Below, piece by piece: positions 1 to 6,017 of a DNA stretch of 9,467 nt. Source of the stretch: an uncultured Ruminococcus sp. GTDB taxonomy: Bacteria > Bacillota > Clostridia > Oscillospirales > Ruminococcaceae. Positions within the stretch are counted from its first letter, which is position 1. Each line of letters begins with the position of its first letter. The notes beneath the pieces are model-generated. The model worked only from the letters and a program-made list of their open reading frames with translations, ran no database searches and was not told where the DNA came from. The position numbers were made by a program, and so were the translations under genes. The stretch spans positions 1-9,467 of the forward strand of contig NZ_CAMHRZ010000128.1 in NCBI RefSeq assembly GCF_946187255.1, in the 5' to 3' direction.

Positions 1-6
1 ATATAA

Positions 7-32
7 GGAAACGGCGATTTTACGCCGTTTTC
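7..32 (+). terminator. Putative intrinsic terminator hairpin at the window start
   Basis: AAACGGCG (9-16) pairs perfectly with CGCCGTTT (23-30) around a 6-nt ATTTTA loop, and the flanking G7/G8 can pair with C32/T31. The 3' arm ends in TTTT, a short U-tract. It would end a gene lying left of the window and implies that 1-53 is intergenic rather than the missing 5' part of the following fragment. The short T-run keeps this tentative. Confidence 0.45.
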
Positions 33-53
33 AAAATATGGTGGAGTGCTGCA

Positions 54-440
54 ATGGGCGTCCCAAAGTCGAATACAGAAGTTCCGGTACTGCTGTGGGA
101 ACTTGACCCAAGAGATATTCCTGCACTTAACCGTTATGAGGGATTTCCCCATCTGTACAGACAGGATGAAATACCTATTGAACTTGATGGAAATCGGACC
201 TTTATAGATACCAACAATATGCCGAATGCGGTTGAATTCCTTGAGTCGATCAAAGGCGTAGAGCCTGTCACGGAAAATGGTGTTCCTGTTAATGCCAAAA
301 GCGGGTTTTGCGAGTATCCGCTGTTTGAATTCAGTGAAGAATTACTTGCGGATATGGATCTTAAGGGATATATGGAGCATATTCACAACTATGATCGAGC
401 ATTGACCGATATGACTAAAGAAATGACAATGGGAGGCTGA
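54..440 (+). pseudogene. Chimeric ORF: gamma-glutamylcyclotransferase-like fragment joined to an unrecognised C-terminal segment
   Basis: This encodes 128 residues. Residues ~9-47 (EVPVLLWEL, then ALNRYEGFPHLYR) match the central part of the GGCT/AIG2-like fold, in which the LNRYEG segment is highly characteristic; that family opens gamma-glutamyl amides to 5-oxoproline. The N-terminal third of the family, with the YGSN substrate loop, is absent. After the ELDG strand the expected 'AMVYVM' continuation is replaced by about 80 residues (FIDTNNMPNAVEFLESIKG..., then YPLFEFSEELLADMDLKGYMEHI) that I do not recognise. Catalysis is therefore unlikely. The ATG at 54 has a possible GGAG at 43-46, so the chimera may still be translated. 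The frame is open to the window edge but shows no GGCT homology there. The next small gene starts 2 nt after the stop. GGCT proteins often accompany amidoligases, and an amidoligase fragment lies at 832. Confidence 0.6.
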
Positions 441-442
441 TC

Positions 443-598
443 ATGAAGGAAGAAATAGCTATACCACAGAAGTACGTTGAAATGATCAAGAAAACCGCAG
501 AACAACAAGGTGTTTCAGCTGATGATATAGTCGAAACTGAAATAAAAAAACTTTTTAGAAAGAGGTGCAGAAGATGCCGAATGAGAAAAAAGGCATAA
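443..598 (+). CDS. Small ribbon-helix-helix-like protein (51 aa)
   Basis: The ATG at 443 follows a good GGGAGG ribosome binding site (431-436) with a 6-nt spacer and sits 2 nt after the preceding stop, so the two are translationally linked. The product begins MKEEIAIPQKYVEMIKKTAE and continues QQGVSADDIVETEIKKLF, then a very basic tail (RKRCRRCRMRKKA). A short N-terminal strand, a helix, a turn and a second helix ending in basic residues resemble small ribbon-helix-helix DNA-binding or antitoxin-type proteins of mobile elements. This rests on pattern only. No toxin partner is visible. The last 25 nt overlap the start of the next reading frame. Confidence 0.5.
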   Translation: MKEEIAIPQKYVEMIKKTAEQQGVSADDIVETEIKKLFRKRCRRCRMRKKA

Positions 599-683
599 CC
601 GTAAAGGTCGATGCTGAGCTTCACGCTAAGGTAAACCATGCAGGTTCTGTGGTAACAAAAGATTCTGTAGATCTTGGCAAACA
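574..683 (+). pseudogene. 5' stub of a second ribbon-helix-helix-like mobile-element protein
   Basis: An ATG at 574 with AGAGG at 561-565 starts MPNEKKGITVKVDAELHAKV. This is the opening of a small family common on Firmicute conjugative elements, where an 'ITVKVDAELHAxV' strand and helix lead into a ribbon-helix-helix fold. After about residue 20 the family pattern is lost. The frame then runs without a stop through the tRNA remnant and the terminator into the amidoligase fragment, so the true gene end is missing. The boundary given is where the tRNA-derived sequence begins; the actual break may lie at about 635. Confidence 0.5.
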
Positions 684-713
684 AGGTCGTCGGTTCGAGT
701 CCGACTACCAGCT
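684..713 (+). other. 3' end of a tRNA-Thr gene without its 5' part (probable attachment-site remnant)
   Basis: The order matches the end of a bacterial tRNA: variable loop AGGTC (684-688), T-stem GTCGG (689-693), T-loop TTCGAGT (694-700), T-stem CCGAC (701-705), 3' acceptor strand TACCAGC (706-712) and discriminator T713, followed by TCA. The T-stem pairs perfectly. The complementary 5' acceptor strand GCTGGTA, the D-arm and the anticodon arm are not found upstream, so this is not a functional tRNA. TACCAGCT with this variable loop and T-arm fits the Firmicute tRNA-Thr pattern as I recall it. Tyrosine-recombinase elements that insert into tRNA 3' ends leave exactly such a partial copy at their far end. 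Confidence 0.7.
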
Positions 714-721
714 TCACACAG

Positions 722-756
722 AAAAATCCCGCAAACACTACGTTTGCGGGATTTTT
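722..756 (+). terminator. Strong intrinsic terminator, likely the native tRNA terminator
   Basis: AAAAATCCCGCAAAC (722-736) pairs without mismatch with GTTTGCGGGATTTTT (742-756) around the 5-nt loop ACTAC. The 15-bp stem has a GC core, an A-tract on one side and a T-tract on the other, so it can work in both directions. It starts 9 nt after the tRNA remnant, as expected for the terminator belonging to the original tRNA gene. The next 75 nt up to 831 hold no other structure I can support. Confidence 0.88.
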
Positions 757-831
757 GTTTGTACCCTTTATATGACCCGAAATTTGGGTTGTATATGGGG
801 ATCTTTTATTCAAAAGAACAGTGGTGAACCG

Positions 832-1227
832 ATGAGCGGTAACTTTGACGGCATCAAAACAAGGAAATACGGTGTCGAGATCGAAATGACAGGTATTACC
901 GGATGTACTGCGGCGAAGGCTATCCAAAAGGTGCCGGGCGGCAGGATAGACCATGCGGGCAGGACTTATGACAAGTACACAGTGGGAGATGACAAAGACA
1001 GAAAATGGCAGATAGTATTTGACAGCAGTATTTATGCCCGAAAAAAGAACAGCGAGGGTGCTTCGGATTATTATAAGGTGGAAATGAACTCCCCTATCCT
1101 TGAATTCGAGGATCTTGACCTGCTCCGGGATGTCATCAGGGCTTTGCGTAAAGAGGGCGCTATAACAGGTGGGGCTGCAACAGCCTCCTTGTCGGTTCAT
1201 ATAACGGGGTATATCACTTTATGGTGA
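832..1227 (+). pseudogene. Amidoligase (COOH-NH2 ligase family), truncated to its N-terminal third
   Basis: From the ATG at 832 the 131-residue product shows clear amidoligase features. KYGVEIEMT (13-20) carries the paired acidic residues expected to bind metal/ATP. IVFDSSI (61-67) corresponds to the usual 'SDGSI' strand, and YYKVEMNSPIL (80-90) to 'VEL(V/T)SP'. A helix ending RALRKEGA (103-110) follows. Intact members have roughly 300 or more residues and continue into a CGxHVHVD motif. Here the sequence at that point reads ASLSVHIT, with the Cys, Gly and second His lost, and it stops soon after. The family forms amide bonds using ATP. The last 14 nt overlap the convergent repeat-protein gene. 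The reading frame is open upstream through the terminator and tRNA remnant, but those parts are not coding; the site before 832 is weak (GGTGA). Confidence 0.75.
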
Positions 1228-3055
1228 CAGTCACGTCATTCCAGATGGCGTTGGTGAGGTCCCACTTGCCGTTCACCTTTGCGGCGATGACGACATTATA
1301 TGTCCTGCCGGGCAGGAGGTTCTTCGGGGAGGTGTATACCGTATCCGTGATGTTCTGATCCTGTATCCTCCACTTGTTCGCCATGAATACAGCTACGCCG
1401 TACTTCTCCGCACCTTCCACCTTGTCCCATTTGAACCTTACCTGATGGTCTTTAGTGTTGTATTCCACCTGTATATTGGTGGGATAGGTGAGCGCCTCAG
1501 GCTTAAAGGTGCCGACACGCCTGTAAGTGTTCCTGCCGCTGTTTCTGATGACTGCGAATTCTCCGTCACCGCTGACTACCTTCGACAGAGCATTGGCATT
1601 GACCCAGCCCTTGCCGTTGCTGAGCTTTGCCGTTTCGGGGATAGTTCTGATATTCTCCCCGAGAACAAGGGTATTCAGGCTGTTGCAGTTATAGAACATA
1701 TCATCCGAATTTGTTATACTGCCTGCATCGAAACTGCTGAGGTCAAGCTCGGTAAGAGCGTAACAGCAATTGAACATATATGTCGTGCTATCGGCTTTGC
1801 TTGTATCAAAACCGCTGAGGTCAAGGCTTTTCAGGGCACAGCAGTGGTTGAACATACCGCTCATCGACTTTACCCTGCTTGTATCAAAACTGCTGAGATC
1901 GACGGTTTCCAGGCTGCGGCAGACCATGAACATACTCTTCATATTCGTGACATTGCTTGTATCAAAATTGCTGAGGTCAAGCTCGGTCAGGGCGGAACAG
2001 CCGGTGAACATACTGCTCATATTTGTAACATTGTGGGTATCAAAACCGCTTACATCGACAGAAGTCAGTCTGCTGCAGCAATTGAACATATAGCTCATAT
2101 CCGTGACTTTGCTCGTATCAAAACTGCTGAGATCAAGTTTTGTCAGAGCCTGACAGCTGCCGAACATACCCTGCATATTTGTAACATTGCTTGTATCTAA
2201 CCCGCTCACATCCAGCGAAGCCGTATAACAAGCCAAGAACATATTCATCATATCCTTGACCTTGCTTGTATCAAAGCCGCTCACATCAATAGCGGTCAGA
2301 CGGGTGCAAGTGTTGAACATATAGCTCATATCCGTGACATTGTGCGTATCAAACCCGCTCACATCCAGCGAGGGCAGCTGCCGGCAGACCCCGAACATAC
2401 TCTTCATATCCGTGACATTGCCCGTGTCAAAACGGCTCACATCCAGCGAAGTCAGCTGCCGGCAATCCTCGAACATACTCTTCATATCCGTGACATTGCT
2501 TGTGTCAAAGCCGCTTAGATCCAGCGAAGTCAGACTGTAACAGCCATTGAACATATAGCTCATATCCGTGACACTGCTCGTGTCAAAACGGCTCACATCA
2601 AGGCTTTTCAGACCAATGCAGCTGTGGAACATACCATGCATATCAGTTACACTGCCCGTATCAAAACTGCTGAGATCAAGTTTCGTCAGTCCGGGACACA
2701 CCGAGAACATATAGCTCATATTCGTGACACTGCTCGTGTCCGCGCCCGAAAGGTCGATGGAGGTACAGCTCTTATACCACTCAAACAGCTTGGCGCAGTT
2801 TGCGGGCAGGACTGTGCCCTCTTTTGCGATGATCTTCTTTACTTCCGTCTTGGAACTGAAATTTGCTATCTCATCACGATCTACTTTGCCTTCGAGAGTC
2901 AGCACCCCCGTGCTTGCGTCAAAAGAATAGCAAGTGTCGGAAGCCTCAGCCGCCTGTGCGGTGATGGTCTGCGTTACAGCGGGTGCGCCGCAACCGAGAG
3001 TTCCCCCGACGATACATAACGACATCACAACTGCCAATACTTTCTTTATCTGCAT
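1214..3055 (-). CDS. Secreted BspA-like (DUF285-type) leucine-rich repeat protein with C-terminal FN3-like domain
   Basis: The start chosen is the ATG at 3053-3055, preceded by AGGGAGGA, giving 613 aa; a longer in-frame extension upstream covers the promoter and lacks a signal peptide. Residues 1-36 form a signal peptide (KK, hydrophobic core, cleavage near AQA-A). A Cys at 21 is a poor lipobox. Residues 40-101 are a lead-in. Residues 102-464 hold 14 repeats of 26 residues of the form LSxFDTSxVTDMSxMFxxCxxLxSLD. Residues ~523-613 (from YPTNIQVEY through KYGVAVFMANKWR and TYNVVIAAKVNGKWD) are a fibronectin-III-like domain of a kind common in Ruminococcus secreted proteins. No dockerin, LPXTG or transmembrane anchor is visible, so attachment is unclear. 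BspA-like proteins elsewhere act in adhesion to hosts, matrix or other microbes; the ligand here is unknown. The gene has its own promoter. Confidence 0.87.
   Translation of the reverse strand: MQIKKVLAVVMSLCIVGGTLGCGAPAVTQTITAQAAEASDTCYSFDASTGVLTLEGKVDRDEIANFSSKTEVKKIIAKEGTVLPANCAKLFEWYKSCTSIDLSGADTSSVTNMSYMFSVCPGLTKLDLSSFDTGSVTDMHGMFHSCIGLKSLDVSRFDTSSVTDMSYMFNGCYSLTSLDLSGFDTSNVTDMKSMFEDCRQLTSLDVSRFDTGNVTDMKSMFGVCRQLPSLDVSGFDTHNVTDMSYMFNTCTRLTAIDVSGFDTSKVKDMMNMFLACYTASLDVSGLDTSNVTNMQGMFGSCQALTKLDLSSFDTSKVTDMSYMFNCCSRLTSVDVSGFDTHNVTNMSSMFTGCSALTELDLSNFDTSNVTNMKSMFMVCRSLETVDLSSFDTSRVKSMSGMFNHCCALKSLDLSGFDTSKADSTTYMFNCCYALTELDLSSFDAGSITNSDDMFYNCNSLNTLVLGENIRTIPETAKLSNGKGWVNANALSKVVSGDGEFAVIRNSGRNTYRRVGTFKPEALTYPTNIQVEYNTKDHQVRFKWDKVEGAEKYGVAVFMANKWRIQDQNITDTVYTSPKNLLPGRTYNVVIAAKVNGKWDLTNAIWNDVTVTIK
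1664..2752 (-). repeat. Fourteen tandem 78-bp coding repeats (BspA/DUF285 type)
   Basis: Each 78-bp unit encodes one 26-residue repeat. Units four and five are especially alike in DNA (both contain CAGCTGCCGGCA and then CATACTCTTCATATCCGTGA on the + strand, near 2375-2510), which points to recent duplication. Unit seven is one codon short and lacks the conserved Leu before SLD. The last two units drift from the VTDM core. The antisense strand carries several repetitive open frames through this block; they are shadows of the repeat. Confidence 0.85.
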
Positions 3056-3082
3056 ATTTATGTCCTCCCTATTATATCGGTT

Positions 3083-3105
3083 GTGAGAATTTACTAATAT
3101 CTCAC
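3083..3105 (-). promoter_or_regulatory. Hairpin or operator-like dyad at the predicted transcription start of the BspA-like gene
   Basis: On the coding strand GTGAGA, a bulged T, then ATT pair with AAT and TCTCAC around an AGTA loop, a 9-bp stem with one bulge. It begins about 6 nt downstream of the -10 box, so it overlaps +1 and the first ~20 nt of the leader. It could be a repressor operator or a 5' mRNA stabilising hairpin; the sequence does not decide. The ribosome binding site lies outside it. Confidence 0.4.
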
Positions 3106-3110
3106 CTAAT

Positions 3111-3139
3111 ACTATATCACACATAGTAGCATTTGTCAA
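3111..3139 (-). promoter_or_regulatory. Sigma-A promoter of the BspA-like gene
   Basis: On the minus strand TTGACA (3139-3134) is separated by exactly 17 nt from TATAGT (3116-3111). Initiation would fall near 3104, giving a leader of about 49 nt that holds the dyad and the AGGGAGGA site. The second TATAAT close to the ribosome binding site (3076-3071) has no matching -35. Confidence 0.8.
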
Positions 3140-3161
3140 TAGCATGAGACTGTATCTATGT

Positions 3162-3238
3162 ATATTATGCCCGCTTCCCCGATAATGCCGATAGTTCACG
3201 GCAATGTATATCCCTTTGCCCGAGCGGGCGGATAATAT
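3162..3238. other. Long imperfect inverted repeat between the two surface-protein genes
   Basis: ATATTAT-GCCCGCT (3162-3175) is complementary to AGCGGGC (3223-3229) and ATAATAT (3232-3238), separated only by a GG bulge, giving 14 bp in total. Inside lie a smaller hairpin, TGCCG (3186-3190) with CGGCA (3199-3203), and a competing short stem using the same right arm (GCCC at 3218-3221 with GGGC at 3226-3229). It touches the stop codon of the dockerin gene and lies upstream of the BspA-like promoter. It may act as a 3' end structure or terminator, but there is no U-tract on the coding strand. Confidence 0.45.
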
Positions 3239-4512
3239 CAGCTCAATGCTTTTCTGCCTTTGACGTGGGCGGCTAACAGCGAGATATCACTTACATTGAC
3301 AGCGCCGTCATTGTTGAGATCGGCACGCTTCTGCGCATCTCCGTCCAGCTTCTTGATGCCCTTGACATGAGCCGCCAGCAGTGAGATATCGCTCACGGTC
3401 ACTGCACCGTCGCCCGAGATATCACCCTTGATATCAGTCTTTTTCTCAGTGATTATCTCATAGTCAAACCCGTTATCAATGGCGTATTTCTCACCTGCGG
3501 AACCCTTATAGCAGTATATCTTGAAGCCGGGCATCTTTTCATAATCATTTTTTTCATCGTTCCATATATACCCGAAAGCATATTTTAATATCCTATTGAC
3601 ATTTTTTGGTATCGTTATGCTTTTCAGGCTTGTACATTTAAAAAATGCACCTTCCCCTATTCCCGTTACGTTATCGGGTATCGTTATGTTTTTAAGGCTT
3701 GTGCACCCATTAAAAGCGTATGACTGTATGCCTGTTACGCTATCGGGCAGAGTCACGCTTTTCAGATTTGTACAACCGCCAAAAATCCCCCAATTTATTT
3801 CTGTAACGCTATCCGGTATCTTTATGCTTTTCAGGCTTGTACAACCGCTAAAAGCAAAATCTCTTATTTCCGTTACACTGTCGGGTATCTTTACGCTTTT
3901 AAGGCTTGTGCAACCGCTAAAAGCAGCTTGCCCTATGACAGTAACATTATCGGGAATTACAATATCACCCGTACATTTGGTTCCATCTAACAATACCCCG
4001 TTTACGATCACCTGCGGGTCTTGCTTCTGTTTATTCTCCAGCCATTTTGTATTAGTAAACGCATACATTCCTATGTCCGTTAAACTTTCGGGTATATTTA
4101 CGTTTGTCAGGTTTGTGCAGTTCTCAAAAGCATACCAGCCTATGATTGTCACGCTATCCGGTATCGTTATACTTTTCAGGTTTGTGCATTCGTAAAAAGC
4201 ATCTGTATTTATCATTGTTACACCGTTGGGTATCGCTACGCTTCTCAGGCTTTTGCAGCCTTCAAAAGCCCCGACCCCTATTTCCGTTACTGTTTTACCG
4301 CCGATCCTGGAAGGGATAGTTAATTTTTCAGCGGAACCATTATATTTTGTGATCTCGATAGTACCTTCATATTCGACTTCATATTCAAAATCCCCGTAAG
4401 TCTCAGCACTTGCCGATATCACCGTACCGAGTTCACCGCACACGCACGGCAGTATACCGCCTGCACCGAACACCATAACGAATGCTGTCAAAGCAGCTAA
4501 AGTTTTCTTCAT
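3238..4512 (-). CDS. Secreted LRR_5 (BspA-like) protein with C-terminal type I dockerin
   Basis: The ATG at 4510-4512 follows GGAAGG and starts MKKTLAALTAFVMVF, a classic signal peptide cleaved near SASA-E (residue 36), giving 424 aa. An in-frame ATG at 4557 lacks a ribosome binding site and would bury the signal. Residues ~73-312 hold 23-residue repeats such as VKIPDSVTEI...AFSGCTSLKS, with the usual BspA insertion at ~155-187 (NTKWLENKQ...VNGVLLDGT). Residues 364-375 (D-I-S-G-D-G-A-V-T-V-S-D) and 398-409 (D-L-N-N-D-G-A-V-N-V-S-D) are the two calcium loops of a dockerin, each followed by ISLLAAHVKG. The dockerin should bind a cohesin on a scaffoldin or cell-surface protein, so the protein probably docks onto a cellulosome-like complex or the cell wall. 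No catalytic domain is present, so a binding or adhesion role is inferred. The repeat region looks more AT-rich than the operon to its right. Confidence 0.88.
   Translation of the reverse strand: MKKTLAALTAFVMVFGAGGILPCVCGELGTVISASAETYGDFEYEVEYEGTIEITKYNGSAEKLTIPSRIGGKTVTEIGVGAFEGCKSLRSVAIPNGVTMINTDAFYECTNLKSITIPDSVTIIGWYAFENCTNLTNVNIPESLTDIGMYAFTNTKWLENKQKQDPQVIVNGVLLDGTKCTGDIVIPDNVTVIGQAAFSGCTSLKSVKIPDSVTEIRDFAFSGCTSLKSIKIPDSVTEINWGIFGGCTNLKSVTLPDSVTGIQSYAFNGCTSLKNITIPDNVTGIGEGAFFKCTSLKSITIPKNVNRILKYAFGYIWNDEKNDYEKMPGFKIYCYKGSAGEKYAIDNGFDYEIITEKKTDIKGDISGDGAVTVSDISLLAAHVKGIKKLDGDAQKRADLNNDGAVNVSDISLLAAHVKGRKALS
3577..4296 (-). repeat. LRR_5 coding repeats of about 69 bp
   Basis: Units of about 69 bp encode 23-residue repeats; roughly nine can be made out, interrupted by the non-repeat insertion near 3950-4050. 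The most similar units lie at 3660-3940, where GCTTTTCAGGCTTGT and close variants recur on the + strand about every 69 bp. The long antisense open frame here is an artefact of the repeat. Confidence 0.75.
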
Positions 4513-4581
4513 AATGACCTTCCATTCTAAAAAAATATCGAAAACAGTCCTGCACATTTTTATGCGAGCCTGCCGTATTTA

Positions 4582-4610
4582 ATTATACTTATTATTCCGC
4601 CGATTGTCAA
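4582..4610 (-). promoter_or_regulatory. Consensus sigma-A promoter of the dockerin-LRR gene
   Basis: On the minus strand TTGACA (4610-4605), a 17-nt spacer and TATAAT (4587-4582) form a perfect consensus promoter. Initiation near 4575 gives a leader of about 60 nt. It separates this gene from the operon that ends at 4647 and suggests strong constitutive expression. Confidence 0.85.
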
Positions 4611-4646
4611 TGGATATATACTGTTTTTCAGAGAACACTTAACGCT

Positions 4647-6017
4647 TTATGAACTGCCGGCATCCAGGCATATCTCCATAACGTTCATGGTGCCGTCTCT
4701 TTTGTATACCAGCGTGCCGCCGTGTTTCTCGGTGATCTTTCGGGATATGGAAAGCCCGAGCCCCGTGCCGCCCACACTGCTTCTGGTCAGATCACCTCTC
4801 ACAAAGGGCATGAACATCCGCTCAGCCAGATCTGCGGGTATCTCCTCGCCGTCGTCCCTGACCTGTATCATGATATGCCCGTCAGAGGCGGTGCATACTA
4901 TGCCGATGGTATTTCCCGACCTGTTGTACTTCTTTGCATTCGTCAGCAGATTGCCTATCACACGGGCAAAAAGGCGCTTATCGATGGGGTATGCGCAGGA
5001 ACCGTCGCATATCCCGATATCGAACTCAAACCCCGCATCCGCGATCTCGTCGTAGTATTCCGCACAGAGCATACGCAGGAATTCGCATATATCCGCATCC
5101 TCCGTGTTCAGCTTGTCTTCGGGGCTGTCGGCTTTCAGCATGAAGAACATATCCTCGCTCAGCTGCTGTACACGGTCGGCTTTCATGTCTATGGTCTTGT
5201 AGTAGCTTTTGAGTTTTTCCTCCGGCACCAGCCCCGCTTCGAGGGCGTTGGCGCAGCTCTTTATCGTGGCGACAGGCGTGCGCAGGTCGTGGGAAAGGTC
5301 GAGCAGCAGACGGTTCTTCTGCTCCACCAGACTGCGGTTCTCCTCCTTCTGCCTTTCGAGCTCGGCGGTCATGGAATTGAAAGTATCCACTATCTGACGG
5401 AACTCCGCTTCGGTCTTTATGTCGAGCACTACCCCGCTCTCTCCCGACTGTATCCTTACCATGCCGTCGGAGAGCTCTTTGAGCGGGCGCTTTATCTTGC
5501 GGCGCAGATAGCGGCTTATGAAGAATATCTGCAAGGCGATGAGCAGTAAAAACAGTACCCAGAACAGGTTCGAGCGGCTTGACGAGACCGTCCCCTTTTC
5601 GCGGTTGAACACTATCGTCGGGGTGAATTCAAATGTCCCTCTGGGATAGATGAACAGGAAATGCCTGTCAGCGCTTTCGGGCTTGACCATGAACGCGAAC
5701 CATTCCCCTTTCCCGACAGTGGAAGTCATATCATATATTTCATCGCAGGTATAGGAACTGCCGCCGCTGCGCTTCTCGCCGCTTACGGCTATGATGCTGT
5801 TGTTATCGTCCAGCTCCTCGACCCAGCCGCCCATATCCGTCACTGCGCTGAGGTTCACTATATTCCCCGCCGCATCGAGATTTTCGTAGGGCATCAGGTT
5901 CTTATCGAGCCCTGCGGAATTCAGCTCGATAAGGATCATCAGCACATAATCGGCTATCAGCAGAACTATCACCGCGATAAAACAGCCGATGAGCTTAGTG
6001 AATATACTTTTTTTCAT
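4647..6017 (-). CDS. Membrane sensor histidine kinase (HAMP, HisKA, HATPase)
   Basis: 456 aa. Transmembrane segment 1 spans ~11-31 and segment 2 ~150-169, enclosing an extracytoplasmic sensor domain of about 118 residues with no recognised family. A HAMP linker (~168-222, with RPLKEL and the glutamate of EFRQIV) leads to a HisKA domain in which H243 of LSHDLRTP is the phosphorylated histidine. The ATP-binding domain has an N-box (NLLTNAKKYN, 356-365), a G1 box (VRDDGEEIP, 386-394) and a G2 box (GGTGLGLS, 416-423), so the kinase looks complete. Its ATG overlaps the regulator's TGA by 4 bp (ATGA), implying coupled translation. It should sense an envelope signal, probably linked to the transporter and peptidase upstream in the operon, and phosphorylate the adjacent regulator. 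No clear terminator follows it. Confidence 0.93.
   Translation of the reverse strand: MKKSIFTKLIGCFIAVIVLLIADYVLMILIELNSAGLDKNLMPYENLDAAGNIVNLSAVTDMGGWVEELDDNNSIIAVSGEKRSGGSSYTCDEIYDMTSTVGKGEWFAFMVKPESADRHFLFIYPRGTFEFTPTIVFNREKGTVSSSRSNLFWVLFLLLIALQIFFISRYLRRKIKRPLKELSDGMVRIQSGESGVVLDIKTEAEFRQIVDTFNSMTAELERQKEENRSLVEQKNRLLLDLSHDLRTPVATIKSCANALEAGLVPEEKLKSYYKTIDMKADRVQQLSEDMFFMLKADSPEDKLNTEDADICEFLRMLCAEYYDEIADAGFEFDIGICDGSCAYPIDKRLFARVIGNLLTNAKKYNRSGNTIGIVCTASDGHIMIQVRDDGEEIPADLAERMFMPFVRGDLTRSSVGGTGLGLSISRKITEKHGGTLVYKRDGTMNVMEICLDAGSS

Noticed and set aside
660..716. A complete tRNA gene
   Set aside because: No anticodon arm, D-arm or 5' acceptor strand GCTGGTA can be found upstream; only the 3' portion is present.
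1160..1190. GGGGCTG-CAA-CAGCCTC hairpin as a terminator between the convergent genes
   Set aside because: It has no T-tract on either strand and lies within the amidoligase coding sequence.
415..1200. 261-aa open frame on the minus strand opposite the mosaic region
   Set aside because: It is antisense to recognisable fragments, crosses the tRNA remnant and terminator, and has no family resemblance.
565..1227. One 220-aa open frame spanning the small-protein stub, tRNA remnant, terminator and amidoligase
   Set aside because: It runs through a tRNA 3' end and a 15-bp terminator. Homology appears only in two separate parts, and the amidoligase part has its own ATG at 832.
1445..2540. Repetitive open frames on the + strand (for example 1445-2200 and 2334-2540)
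   Set aside because: They are antisense shadows of the 78-bp BspA repeats, which keep antisense frames open.
3071..3076. TATAAT next to the BspA ribosome binding site as a -10 box
   Set aside because: No -35 at a suitable distance (TATTAG at 17 nt), and a much better promoter lies 40 bp upstream.
4611..4646. Terminator after the histidine kinase
   Set aside because: A run of A/T is present, but no stable stem precedes a U-tract on the minus strand.
4722..5549. 275-aa + strand open frame opposite the histidine kinase
   Set aside because: The minus strand carries a complete kinase with all motifs; the + frame has no recognisable domain or proper start.
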